From contig JAFEDR010000010.1 in assembly GCA_018241525.1 (NCBI GenBank), positions 1 through 64,000 of the forward strand: DNA of 64,000 nucleotides, given 5' to 3'. How positions within the stretch are numbered: the first letter of the stretch is position 1; each line of letters starts with the position of its first letter. The notes beneath the pieces are model-generated. The model had not been told where the DNA came from. It saw only the letters and a program-made list of their open reading frames with translations, and did not search any database. Shown here piece after piece: positions 54,352-63,437 of the stretch. The translations under genes and the position numbers were made by a program. This DNA comes from Pseudomonadota bacterium (lineage in GTDB: Bacteria; Pseudomonadota; Gammaproteobacteria; Steroidobacterales; Steroidobacteraceae).

Positions 54352-55914
54352 ATGTCGACGTCCTTCGGATTCCTGAGCACCTCGAGCTGGTGGGGCGCCC
54401 TCGCGCCCGTCGGCATCAATCGCTACCCGACGGCGCCGGACGCACCGCCGACCGTGAGCCAGGTGAACGCCTTCGGCGCGTTCAGCGACGCGATCCTGTC
54501 GGCCTTCGGCAAGGTCGCGGGCAGCGCTTCGGCCACCGGTGCCGATGCCACGGGCTCGGCAACGACCCCGAACCGCGTCGGCGCGGTCGCACTCGCGCTC
54601 AAGCAGGCCCTCGAGGCTTCGAACGGCTCGCCCGACGCCGTCGCGGGCGTGCTCGGCAAGATCCAGTCCGCGCTCGATGCCGCGAGCCAGGCGCTCGCGA
54701 GCGCGGGCTTCTCGAGCGACCAGATCCAGGCCTTCACCGACCAGTTCAAGTCGGCGCTCGGCGCGCAGCTCGATGCGCTTGCGAACCAGCTGAACACGGC
54801 CGGCGCACCGGCTCCGAGCGTCGCACCGCCGACCCTGCCGTCGACGGCCCCGGCGACGGGCACGACGGATACCGGCGCGGCGGGCTCCGCGAGCGGCGCG
54901 GGCTCGGGCACCGCGACCGGCACGACGGCCGGCACCGGCAGCACCGGAACCGATCCCGCCACCAATCCCGCGACGACGCCTGCCGTCTCGAGCGGCGCGT
55001 TCCAGGTCAGCTACAAGCTCTCCGCGAGCGGCGCGCTCCGGCTCGTCACCGCCGAAGGCGACATCGTCAACATCAGCTTCCGCGCCACCGAGAAGGGCAC
55101 CGCGATCGGCGCGAGTGCCGCCGGCGCCGCCGGCATCGCCGCCTATGCCGCGATCTCGCAGACCGACTCGGCGCGCTTCCGCATCTCGGTGCAGGGCAGC
55201 CTCAACGCCGACGAGCTCAAGGCCGTCAACGACGTGCTCGGGCAGGTCGACGCGCTCGCGACGCAGTTCTTCCAGGGCAACGTCAGCGATGCGTTTTCGA
55301 GCGCCGCCAGCCTCAACGTCGACCCGACCGAGATCGCGGGCCTGTCGCTGCGCCTCAACGAGAGCGCGCGCTTCTCGCTGACCGCGATCGGCGATCCGAC
55401 CACCACGACGCCGGCGACGACCGACACCACCGGCAGCACCGCGGGCGATACGACCGCGACCAGCACCCCGCCGACGACCACGGCGACCGACCCTGCCGCG
55501 ACGGGCGCGACCGCGGCCTCCGGCACTGACCCTGCGGCGCCACCCGCGACGACCACCCCGGCCGCCACCGACCCGGCAGCGACGCCGGCCGGGAGCGACA
55601 CGGGCTCGACCCTGCCGAGCAGTGCCACGGGCGGCGGCACCGGCGGCATCTTCGACTTCCTGCGCCAGGTGCTCGATGCGATCGGCACCCCGACCACGGC
55701 CGGCAGCGTCACGATCTCGGCGAAGGCCAAGCTGACGCTGCTCGCGAGCGCCGTCGGCAACGCGAGCCTGACGCCGACCGAGGCGGGCGCCGCCGACTTC
55801 CTGAAGCGGATCTTCGGTGCGCTCGCCGACACCGGGACGAGCGGCACCGGCACCAGCACCAGCGCGACGGCCGCGAGCGGCACGCCCACGACCCCGAGCG
55901 CCGCGGCGGCCTGA
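54352..55914 (+). CDS. Thr/Ala/Pro-rich protein with a DUF5610-like domain
   Basis: 520 residues, no signal peptide. Three folded-looking parts joined by low-complexity Thr/Ala/Pro/Gly linkers (about 160-215, 355-425 and the C-terminal tail). The middle domain (about 220-350) has ALRLVTAEGDIVNISFRATE, then SLNADELKAVNDVLGQVDAL and ATQFFQGNVSDAFSSAASLN, the pattern of DUF5610-like proteins of gammaproteobacteria. A KAKLTLLAS strand pair near 460 may be a degenerate repeat of it. Function unknown; the make-up recalls adhesive or surface-linked proteins. Its own hairpin terminator follows. Confidence 0.65.
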   Translation: MSTSFGFLSTSSWWGALAPVGINRYPTAPDAPPTVSQVNAFGAFSDAILSAFGKVAGSASATGADATGSATTPNRVGAVALALKQALEASNGSPDAVAGVLGKIQSALDAASQALASAGFSSDQIQAFTDQFKSALGAQLDALANQLNTAGAPAPSVAPPTLPSTAPATGTTDTGAAGSASGAGSGTATGTTAGTGSTGTDPATNPATTPAVSSGAFQVSYKLSASGALRLVTAEGDIVNISFRATEKGTAIGASAAGAAGIAAYAAISQTDSARFRISVQGSLNADELKAVNDVLGQVDALATQFFQGNVSDAFSSAASLNVDPTEIAGLSLRLNESARFSLTAIGDPTTTTPATTDTTGSTAGDTTATSTPPTTTATDPAATGATAASGTDPAAPPATTTPAATDPAATPAGSDTGSTLPSSATGGGTGGIFDFLRQVLDAIGTPTTAGSVTISAKAKLTLLASAVGNASLTPTEAGAADFLKRIFGALADTGTSGTGTSTSATAASGTPTTPSAAAA

Positions 55915-55928
55915 ACCGGCCGCGGGTG

Positions 55929-55960
55929 CGCGGGCGCGACGATCGTCGTGCCCGCGGTTT
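55929..55960 (+). terminator. Terminator after the Thr/Ala-rich protein gene
   Basis: Near-perfect 28-nt palindrome: CGCGGGCGCGACGA (55929-55942) with TCGTCGTGCCCGCG (55943-55956), one G-T wobble, followed by GTTT. Confidence 0.6.
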
Positions 55961-56041
55961 CCCTCGTCACGCCGACCCTCTATCCTCGGCACGCCGGCCG
56001 AGGGCCGGTGCGCCGCCAGGCGCCCACCCGGGGGAGTGTGC

Positions 56042-57166
56042 ATGAAGAAGTCCTGGATCCCGCGCATCGGCGCGCTCGCGGCCGTCCTCGCACTGTGTTT
56101 CGCGGCGCTGCCGGCGATCGCCGCGGCACCGAAGACCCGCCACGTCGTGCTGATCATCAGTGACGGCCTGCGCTGGCAGGAGGTCTTCACCGGTGCCGAT
56201 CCCTCGCTCCTCAACGAGAAGGCGGGCGGCAGCTGGACGCCGGAGGCGGAGCTGCGCCAGAAGTACTGGCACGACGACCCGACCGAGCGGCGCCGCCTCC
56301 TGATGCCGTTCCTGTGGAACACCGTCGCGAAGCAGGGCCAGCTCTTTGGCAACCAGAACCGCGGCAGCCATGCCGAGGTCACGAACGGCCTGTGGTTCTC
56401 CTACCCGGGCTACAACGAGATCATCACCGGCGTCGCCGATCCGCGCATCAACAGCAACGAGTTCGGCTTGAACCCGAACACCTCGGTGTTCGAGTGGCTG
56501 AACGGCAAGCCCGCCTATGCCGGCAAGGTCGACATCTTCGGCACCTGGAGCACCTTCCACGAGATCTTCAACGAGGGTCGCAGCCACCTGCCGATCCGCT
56601 CCGGCAAGACGCTGATCGACCCGGCGGACACCTCGCCCGCGAACCAGCTGCTGCTCGAGCTCTACCGCACGACGACCCGCCTCGAGCTCGACGACCCGTT
56701 CGACTCGTTCCTGTACCAGGCGGTGTCGGCGCACCTGCGCCGGCATCACCCGAAGGTGCTGTACGTCGGCTTCGGCGACACCGACAACTGGGCCCACCAG
56801 GGGCGCTACGACGCGCTGCTCGAGGGCATCCACCACGTCGACGACTTCATCGGCCGGCTGTGGCGCCAGGTGCAGTCGATTCCCGAGTACCGCGGCAACA
56901 CGACCTTCATCATCACGACCGACCACGGCCGCGGCAGCGGCCCGGTGCAGTGGAAGGACCACGGCGTCGAGCAGCCGGGCTCGGGCAACATCTGGATCGG
57001 CGTGATCGGCCCCGACACCGCGGCGCTCGGCGAGCGCCACGACGTCGCGCTCGTGACCCAGTCGCAGATCGCGGCGACGCTCGCCGCCTTCCTCGGCGAG
57101 GACTACCGCAAGGCGCAGCCGAAGGCCGGCGCACCCCTCCTGGACGTGCTGCCGGCAGGCCACTGA
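56042..57166 (+). CDS. Secreted alkaline-phosphatase-superfamily hydrolase
   Basis: 374 residues with a signal peptide (about 1-31, LAAVLALCFAALPAIAA). Superfamily metal motifs: VVLIISDGLRWQEVF (first Asp), FGDTDNWAHQGRYD (Asp and His), IITTDHGRGSGP (Asp-His) and WKDHGV (His). The nucleophile should be in the SYPGYNEIITG stretch, typical of phosphodiesterase/sulfatase-type members; which residue is not certain. The substrate is unknown. ATG at 56042 with GGGGGAG upstream. Confidence 0.83.
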   Translation: MKKSWIPRIGALAAVLALCFAALPAIAAAPKTRHVVLIISDGLRWQEVFTGADPSLLNEKAGGSWTPEAELRQKYWHDDPTERRRLLMPFLWNTVAKQGQLFGNQNRGSHAEVTNGLWFSYPGYNEIITGVADPRINSNEFGLNPNTSVFEWLNGKPAYAGKVDIFGTWSTFHEIFNEGRSHLPIRSGKTLIDPADTSPANQLLLELYRTTTRLELDDPFDSFLYQAVSAHLRRHHPKVLYVGFGDTDNWAHQGRYDALLEGIHHVDDFIGRLWRQVQSIPEYRGNTTFIITTDHGRGSGPVQWKDHGVEQPGSGNIWIGVIGPDTAALGERHDVALVTQSQIAATLAAFLGEDYRKAQPKAGAPLLDVLPAGH

Positions 57167-57224
57167 GCGACGCGCCGCGAGGCGACGGCGACGTAGCGCG
57201 GCACCGCGCCGCGCCGCGCGCCCG

Positions 57225-58568
57225 TCAGTCGCGGGCGGTGGCGCGTGGCGCGGTGCCCGGACTCGGTGGCCGCCCGTCGGCGGACCCGCCCGGCGGCTCG
57301 CGATGGTAGGGCAGCCACTCGTAGATCGCAGGCGAGGTCTGCGGGTAGGCGAGGAACTCCTCGCGCGACTCGAGCGCCCGCTCGACGCGCCGGCGCGTCA
57401 GGCGCCAGATCGCGAACACCGTGAAGGCGAAGGTCAGCGCCGCCGCGTACACGAAGAACGCGCTCGGCCGCACCAGCTCCATGACGAGCGAGCCCGCCGT
57501 CGGGCCAATCGCGCCGCCGAGCGACCAGACGAACAGCAGCGTCGAGGACAGCGCCACGTAGTCGACCGAGGCGGCACGGTCGTTCGCATGCGCGACGCCG
57601 ACCGCGTACAGGCTCTCGGCAAGCCCGCCGAAGACGGCAAAGAGCAGCGCCAGCAGCACGAACGGCGTCGTGCGGTCCGCGGTCGCGAGCGCGAGCGTGA
57701 CCGCAAGCGTGCCCGCACCGAGCGCGATCAGCGCGTAGAGGCGGTCGATCTTGTCCGAGACGTAGCCGATCGGCCACTGCAGCAGCAGCCCGCCGAGCGA
57801 CACGCAGGCCATCAGGATGATGATCGCGCGCTGCGGGTAGCCCTCGTGCTCGCCGTACAGCGGCCCGACGGTCAGGAACGCGGTCAGCACGAGGCCGTTG
57901 AGCGCGCAGGCGAGCACGCTGACCGGCGAGTTCCGCAGCGCCTTCAGGATGCGGATCTCAACCTTGTGCGGCAGCCGCGGCGCGCGCACCTCGATCGCCG
58001 CCATCGGCACGAGCGCGAGGATGGTGGCGATGCCGGCGAGGAACAGGAGCTCCGGGCCAAGCACGTTCAGCGCTTCGCCTGCGAGCTGGCCGGCGCCGTA
58101 GAAGAGCCCGACCACCAGCACGTAGATTGTCAGCAGCCGCCCGCGCAGGTGGTTCGGCACGAGCGCGTTCAGCCAGCTCTCGACGACCACCGCGAGGCCG
58201 GCGGCATTGAGCCCGATCAGGAAGCGCGCGACCGCGAGCGCGGGCGGCGCGCTCGCGAAGTGCAGCGACAGAATCGCGACCGCCTTCATGCCGGCGAAGG
58301 CGGCGAAGGCGCGCTCGAGGCCGACCGGCGCGATCACGCGGTGCGCCTGCAGGCAGCCGACCAGGAAGCCGGCCATCTCCGCGGTGGCGAGGAGTCCAAT
58401 GAGCCCGGGCGAGAGTCCCTGGGCCGAGAACCTAAGCGGCAGCAGCGTGCCGAGCACCCCGGCGCCGAGGTACACGAGCGCGGTGCTGAGAAGCGGCGGC
58501 ACCACGCGCCACGGCAAGGCCGCGGCGCTGGCCGGCGGGGTCGTGGCGGTGGGGGTGGGCTCGGTCAT
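57225..58568 (-). CDS. MFS transporter (YcaD/UMF1-like efflux type)
   Basis: 447 residues with 12 hydrophobic segments, for example ALVYLGAGVLGTLLPLRF, LLATAEMAGFLVGCLQA, and after a central loop VLACALNGLVLTAFLTVG. VESWLNALVPNHLRGRLL (after helix 4) and QWPIGYVSDKIDRL (motif A-type) are hallmarks of the YcaD-like MFS group. The C-terminal tail of about 45 residues is hydrophilic and proline-rich. ATG at 58568; the frame stays open far upstream by chance. It is divergent from the next MFS gene; the 291 nt between hold no gene. Confidence 0.87.
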   Translation of the reverse strand: MTEPTPTATTPPASAAALPWRVVPPLLSTALVYLGAGVLGTLLPLRFSAQGLSPGLIGLLATAEMAGFLVGCLQAHRVIAPVGLERAFAAFAGMKAVAILSLHFASAPPALAVARFLIGLNAAGLAVVVESWLNALVPNHLRGRLLTIYVLVVGLFYGAGQLAGEALNVLGPELLFLAGIATILALVPMAAIEVRAPRLPHKVEIRILKALRNSPVSVLACALNGLVLTAFLTVGPLYGEHEGYPQRAIIILMACVSLGGLLLQWPIGYVSDKIDRLYALIALGAGTLAVTLALATADRTTPFVLLALLFAVFGGLAESLYAVGVAHANDRAASVDYVALSSTLLFVWSLGGAIGPTAGSLVMELVRPSAFFVYAAALTFAFTVFAIWRLTRRRVERALESREEFLAYPQTSPAIYEWLPYHREPPGGSADGRPPSPGTAPRATARD

Positions 58569-58859
58569 CGCGGGCTCGGGGGTGTGCGCCTGGGCTGCCG
58601 CACGCGTGGCCGCCGGGTGCTCGAATCGCACGGCGGAAGCACGCGGGCGGCGGTCGTCGGCTACACATAACCGGTTGATCTCAGTCGAAAAACAAGGCGT
58701 GTAGTGTAGCCGAAAGGGGATCCGCGGCGCCATCGGGCGAGCGCCGCCGCTTGGCAGGCAGGGAAGGCTTTGCGCACACTCCGCCGGCTGGCCTTCGTCT
58801 CGCGGGCCGCGCCGGATCAGAACGACGACCCGCGGCCGCCCGGGTCCCGGGGGGGATCG

Positions 58860-60137
58860 ATGTCCGATGCCGTGCCGCGTGCCGCGTGGGGCCGGCGCCA
58901 CCTGCTGACCGCGTTCGTGATCGCGGCGATGTTCCTCGCCTACACCGACCGCGTGAACCTGTCGGTCGCGGCGGTGGCGATGCGCAGCGAGCTCGGCTGG
59001 AACCAGTCGACCAAGGGCGTGGTGCTGGCCGCGTTCTTCGTCGGCTACATGCTGTTCCAGATCGCGAGCGGCGCGCTCGCCCGGCGCTACGGCGGCAAGC
59101 GCGTGCTCGGCCTTGCGGTCGCGTGGTGGTCGCTGTTCACGCTGCTGACGCCGCTGGCCGCGACCACCTCGCTGACCGCGCTCCTGTTCGCGCGCGTCGG
59201 CCTCGGGCTCGGTGAGGGCGCGCTGATGCCGGCGAGCTACGAGCTCTTCAGCCGCTGGGTGCCGGCCGGCGAGCGCGGCCGGACGATCGGCCGGTTCCTC
59301 GGCGGCATCCCGCTCGGCCAGATCGTCGGCTTCATGCTGACCGGCTGGCTCACGACCCGGCTCGGCTGGCCGGCGAGCTTCTACCTGTTCGGCGTGCTCG
59401 GCGTCGTCTGGTCGGTCACGTTCCTGAGCCGCATCGAGAACGATCCGGCGAGCGATCCGCGGCTCACGGAGGCGGAGCGGCGGCTGCTGCCGCCGCCGGC
59501 GCCGGCGGGCGAGCACGCGGTCGCCGCGACGCCCTGGCCGCTGTTCCTGCGCTCGGGGTCGGTCTGGGCGCTCGCGGCGGCGCACTTCAGCCACAACTGG
59601 ACGCTCTACATGCTGGTGTCGTGGCTGCCGAGCTACTTCAGCGAGGCGCACGGCGTCAGCCTCACCGGCGCCGGTTTCTACGCGGCGCTGCCCTGGGTCG
59701 CGTATTTCCTCGCGCTGCAGGCGAGCGGCAGCTTCAGCGACTACGCGATTGCGCGCGGCGTTGCGACCGCGACCGTGCGCCGGCTCGCGACCGGTGGCGG
59801 GCTCGCGATCGCCGCGGTCTCGCTGCTCGTGCTCAGGAACCTCGAGGCGGTCGGGCCCGCGCTCGCGCTGATCGTGTTCGCCTCCGGGGCGATCGGGCTC
59901 GCCGCGGCGAGCCTCGTCGCGGTGCCGCTCGACCTCTCGAAGCGCCACGCGCCGGTGCTGATCGGCTTCAGCAATACCCTCGCGACGATCCCCGGCGTGG
60001 CCGGGGTGGCGATCACCGGCTGGCTGGTGGACGTCACGCACACCTACGCCTCGGCGTTCCTGCTGTCGGCGTGCGTCAGCGGTGGCGGGGCGGTGCTGTT
60101 CTCGGCACTGCTGCGCGGCCGGGCGCTCGACGACTGA
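58860..60137 (+). CDS. MFS transporter, anion:cation symporter family
   Basis: 425 residues, 12 transmembrane helices. FLAYTDRVNLSVAAVAMRSEL and ARVGLGLGEGALMPASYELF, then SRWVPAGERGRTIGRF, are the signature of the ACS group (glucarate, galactonate, tartrate and sialate carriers). The ATG at 58860 follows GGGGGGA. Not in an operon with sugar-acid enzymes, so the substrate cannot be guessed. Confidence 0.88.
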   Translation: MSDAVPRAAWGRRHLLTAFVIAAMFLAYTDRVNLSVAAVAMRSELGWNQSTKGVVLAAFFVGYMLFQIASGALARRYGGKRVLGLAVAWWSLFTLLTPLAATTSLTALLFARVGLGLGEGALMPASYELFSRWVPAGERGRTIGRFLGGIPLGQIVGFMLTGWLTTRLGWPASFYLFGVLGVVWSVTFLSRIENDPASDPRLTEAERRLLPPPAPAGEHAVAATPWPLFLRSGSVWALAAAHFSHNWTLYMLVSWLPSYFSEAHGVSLTGAGFYAALPWVAYFLALQASGSFSDYAIARGVATATVRRLATGGGLAIAAVSLLVLRNLEAVGPALALIVFASGAIGLAAASLVAVPLDLSKRHAPVLIGFSNTLATIPGVAGVAITGWLVDVTHTYASAFLLSACVSGGGAVLFSALLRGRALDD

Positions 60138-60141
60138 CGCG

Positions 60142-60165
60142 CTGACGGGGCCCGGTCGCCGTCAG
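60142..60165. terminator. Hairpin between convergent MFS and nSTAND genes
   Basis: CTGACGG (60142-60148) with CCGTCAG (60159-60165), 10-nt loop. Placed 4 nt after the MFS stop and 29 nt after the nSTAND stop; no T-tract. Confidence 0.4.
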
Positions 60166-60194
60166 GGTCGCGGGGTCGCGGCGGTGAGGTGCGC

Positions 60195-63100
60195 TCAGCC
60201 GGCCGCGTGGCCGGCCGACTCGAGGCGCGCGTGCCAGAACTTCACGGTCTTGAACTCACGCATCTCCGCCGGCAGCGCGCTGACGATGTCGAGCGCCTCG
60301 CGCACCAATGTCGCGCGGTTCGCGGGCTCGACCACGGATTGCAGGTACAGGATCTGGGCGAGCTCAAAGCGCTGCCACGCGTCGTCGCGGTTGCGGGCGT
60401 ACATTGCGCGTCCGGCGGCGATGGCCGGTGCGATCTCGGCCGCGGCGGCCGCGCTGTCGCCCGCCTTCGCGAGTGCCGCGGCGAGGTAGGCCTGGGCCGT
60501 CGCGACGTCACGCCGCTCGCCGTTGCTCGCCACCTGCCAGCGCTTGCGGATTTCGAGGGCGGTGCGCCCGGCGCGGACGGCCTCCGCGTAGTGGCCAAGC
60601 TCGAACTGCGCCATCAGGTGATACAGGCCGAAATAATAGAGCTGCGCGTTGCGACCGAACTCCGCCTGCGCGTCCGGCGCCTTGATCTGCGCCATGCGCT
60701 CGAGGCAGCGTGCCGTCACGTCACGGACGGTCGCGAAGTCCGCGTGCACCAGGGAAACCGAGGCGTCGCCGCCGTCGAGGTGGCACTCCGCGCTCGCGAG
60801 CTGCATCGGGCCGGCCCCGAGGCGCTTCAGCGTTTCGCGCATGCCGACGAGCTGTCCGCGCAAGTCGGCGACGCCGCGGTCATCGCCGACCTCCGCCAAA
60901 CGAGACATCGACACCGAGCGACCGAACATGCCGTTCATGATGAACCAGACGCCGCCCTTCTCTGCGACCTCGCCGGGCTTGGTCAGCGTCTTTGCGACCT
61001 CGCGCGACTGGCGGCCCTGGCCGAGTTCCCAGTAGGCGTCCACGAGGATGCGCCGGTCGACCGTCAGGTTGTTCGCCACCACCTTGTTGTCCGGGTCGAG
61101 CTTCCACAGCGTGGTCGAGATCGCCTCCGAGCGCCGCGCCTGGGGGATCGCCTCGGCGATATGCAGCTCGTCGATCGAGATCTGGGCGAGCGCGGAGCCG
61201 AGCAGCTGCCGTCCGCGCAGTGCCAGCAGGTAGTTCGGCCGCTGCTCGAGCAGCCGGTCGCCGAGCGCGGCAGCCTCGCGGCCGATGCGCTGGCCGTCGG
61301 TACCGCGGCCGAGGTTGCCGAGCGCCTCGAGGCGCCAGGCGGCCGCGCCGCAGTAGCGCGCCGTCTGTTCGATGTCCGTGAGATCGAGGGCGCCTGAGGC
61401 CGCCGCGACCGCCATGGCCTTGGTCAGCGTCACGTCGGCCTTGGCGTCCTGGCGGGCGCGTACCTGCAGGTAGCCCAGCCGCTCGAGCGCCTCCGTATAG
61501 GCGCGCCGCGATTCCGGTGAGGAGCCGTTGGCGCTCGCGATCGGCTCGATGATCGCCACCGCCCGCTCGATCTGCGCGAGCGCGGTGGGGTCGCGCTGGT
61601 TGTCGAGCACCGCGCCCTTGGCGGAGAGCGCGAGGCTGAGCGCAGTGACCACGGCGTCCGAGTGGTCGCCTTCCTTTTGCAGCTGCTCGAAGATGCCGAT
61701 CGCCTCGTTCGCTGCGGTGACGGCCGCCTCGTTCTTGCCGAGGCTGCGCTGGGCGCGCGCGAAGTAGACCATCGCGAGCGCGCCGTTGCGCGCCGTGTCG
61801 CCGCTCTTGAGCGCCGGCGGCAGCGCCCGGAAGTAGTCCATCTGCCGGCGCGCGAGCTCGGCGACGAGGTCGAGTCGGCCGAAGCCCTCGAGCTCGCGCG
61901 CGAAGTCCTCGGTCAGGTAGCCGAGCAGCTGCTCCGCCTGGCCGCGGGCCTGCTCGGCGAGCGTGCGCGTGTCGTCGGCGGCGACCCGGGCCGCCTCGGC
62001 CGCGGCCTCGGCCTTGCGGGCGCGCTGCGTCGAGCGGTAGGCAAGTCCCGCCGCGACGATCGCGCCGAGCGCGAGCACGATGCAGACGAGCGCGATCTGG
62101 CGCGCCCGGATCAGCGCCTGGCGGGCGCGCTGGGCGCGCTCGCGCTGCTCGTTCAGCAGCCGCTCGGTCGCATCGCGCGCCTCGCGCTCGTGGCGGATGT
62201 CGCGGCTCTGCTTGACGACCCCGCACAGCACGTCGTGGGTGATCTCGACGCGGCGCACGTCGAGGCGTTCCTCGATGCGCAGCAACCGCCGGTTGACGAG
62301 CGTCGCGAGCGTGTCGGGCGCGGCGCCGGCGGCGGCGAAGCTCGACAGCACCCGCTCCTCGGCGACGTTCTCGCGAAACCCCGACTCCGTCAGCAGCTCG
62401 TCCTCGATGACCCGGCGCACCGCCGCCGCCTGGTCGGCGAGCGAGCGTTCGTAGAAGTTGCTGAGGATCGACTCGTGCGAGCCGGCGAGCAGGTCGAGCG
62501 AGATCTCGTGGCGGCCCTGCACGAGGCGCGTGTCGTTGAGCTCGCGGCAGATCAGCGAGAGCAGCGACGGCTCGACCTCGGCGTTCGCGAGCTCGGCGCC
62601 GCCGGCGACGAAGCGCACGATCGCCTCGGCGACCTCCTGGGTCACGAGGCCGGCGCCCGGCTTCAGTACCGCCTCGAGCGCCTGCGGGCCGTTCATCGGC
62701 GCGAGCCGGAGCCGGTTCTGCGTGACGCTCGGCATCTGCGCCTTGAGGCCCTCGAGCGGCGCGAGGTAGTCCTCGCGCAGCGCGATCAGCACCCGGTAGT
62801 CGCTGCGCGCGAAGTCGAAGCGCTCGGCCGCAGCGTCGTCGGCCTCGAGGCGCGCCTCGAATTCCTTCGGCGGGCGGTTCTCGACGAGGTCGGCGAGGTC
62901 GGCGATGAAGCGCGCCGCCCGTGCACGACCGAAGTCGTCGGTCTGCGCGAGCGTGAAGATCTCCTCGAACTGGTCGAAGATCAGCAGCGGAATCAGCGTC
63001 TGGCCTTGCTCGTCGCGCAGCACGTCGTCGCGGTGGTGCAGGAACTCCCACAGCGACTCGCCGGCGACCGCGACCCCCACCTGGGTCCATTCGCCGGAGC

Positions 63101-63437
63101 GGCGCGCGGTCGAGGCGATCGCGCGCTTGATCTGCTCGGCGGGCTCGGGCGCCTCGCGCGAGTAGTCGATGCGCACGTACACCGGGCAGTAGCCCTGGCC
63201 GCGCAGCCGCGGCACGAGGCCGGCGCGAAGGATCGAGGTCTTGCCGAGGCCGGACTGGCCGAACAGCACCGTCAGCAGCTTGCGCTGCACCCGCCGCGCG
63301 AGCTCGGCGACTTCCTCGTCGCGGCCGTAGAAGAAGCCGCGCGTCTCCTCGGTGAAGGAGGCGAGGCCGAGCCAGGGGTTGCGGGCATCGACGGTGCCGG
63401 TGTCGGGCGTCGCCGCCGCGTTCGGGAGCGCGTTCAT
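60195..63437 (-). CDS. Membrane-anchored nSTAND ATPase with TPR-like C-terminus
   Basis: 1080 residues. N-terminal STAND NTPase (about 20-430): PWLGLASFTEETRGFFYGRD, Walker A GQSGLGKT (60-67), a Walker B region LIPLLIFDQFEEIF with acidic end (about 150-163), then a winged-helix-like part. A transmembrane helix at about 447-469 (IALVCIVLALGAIVAAGLAY) is followed by a coiled stretch and about 580 residues of TPR-like helices. The segment LLGYLTEDFARELEGFGRLD recalls a linker found in kinase/STAND-TPR proteins. STAND proteins are signal-driven oligomerising switches, many in phage defence. Its ATG overlaps the stop of the TIR gene (ATGA), so it is co-translated with it. Confidence 0.87.
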   Translation of the reverse strand: MNALPNAAATPDTGTVDARNPWLGLASFTEETRGFFYGRDEEVAELARRVQRKLLTVLFGQSGLGKTSILRAGLVPRLRGQGYCPVYVRIDYSREAPEPAEQIKRAIASTARRSGEWTQVGVAVAGESLWEFLHHRDDVLRDEQGQTLIPLLIFDQFEEIFTLAQTDDFGRARAARFIADLADLVENRPPKEFEARLEADDAAAERFDFARSDYRVLIALREDYLAPLEGLKAQMPSVTQNRLRLAPMNGPQALEAVLKPGAGLVTQEVAEAIVRFVAGGAELANAEVEPSLLSLICRELNDTRLVQGRHEISLDLLAGSHESILSNFYERSLADQAAAVRRVIEDELLTESGFRENVAEERVLSSFAAAGAAPDTLATLVNRRLLRIEERLDVRRVEITHDVLCGVVKQSRDIRHEREARDATERLLNEQRERAQRARQALIRARQIALVCIVLALGAIVAAGLAYRSTQRARKAEAAAEAARVAADDTRTLAEQARGQAEQLLGYLTEDFARELEGFGRLDLVAELARRQMDYFRALPPALKSGDTARNGALAMVYFARAQRSLGKNEAAVTAANEAIGIFEQLQKEGDHSDAVVTALSLALSAKGAVLDNQRDPTALAQIERAVAIIEPIASANGSSPESRRAYTEALERLGYLQVRARQDAKADVTLTKAMAVAAASGALDLTDIEQTARYCGAAAWRLEALGNLGRGTDGQRIGREAAALGDRLLEQRPNYLLALRGRQLLGSALAQISIDELHIAEAIPQARRSEAISTTLWKLDPDNKVVANNLTVDRRILVDAYWELGQGRQSREVAKTLTKPGEVAEKGGVWFIMNGMFGRSVSMSRLAEVGDDRGVADLRGQLVGMRETLKRLGAGPMQLASAECHLDGGDASVSLVHADFATVRDVTARCLERMAQIKAPDAQAEFGRNAQLYYFGLYHLMAQFELGHYAEAVRAGRTALEIRKRWQVASNGERRDVATAQAYLAAALAKAGDSAAAAAEIAPAIAAGRAMYARNRDDAWQRFELAQILYLQSVVEPANRATLVREALDIVSALPAEMREFKTVKFWHARLESAGHAAG

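Noticed and set aside
57225..60041. Long minus-strand frame spanning both MFS genes
   Set aside because: Only the part from 58568 down is protein-like (the YcaD-like MFS). The upstream part is a shadow of the plus-strand MFS gene.
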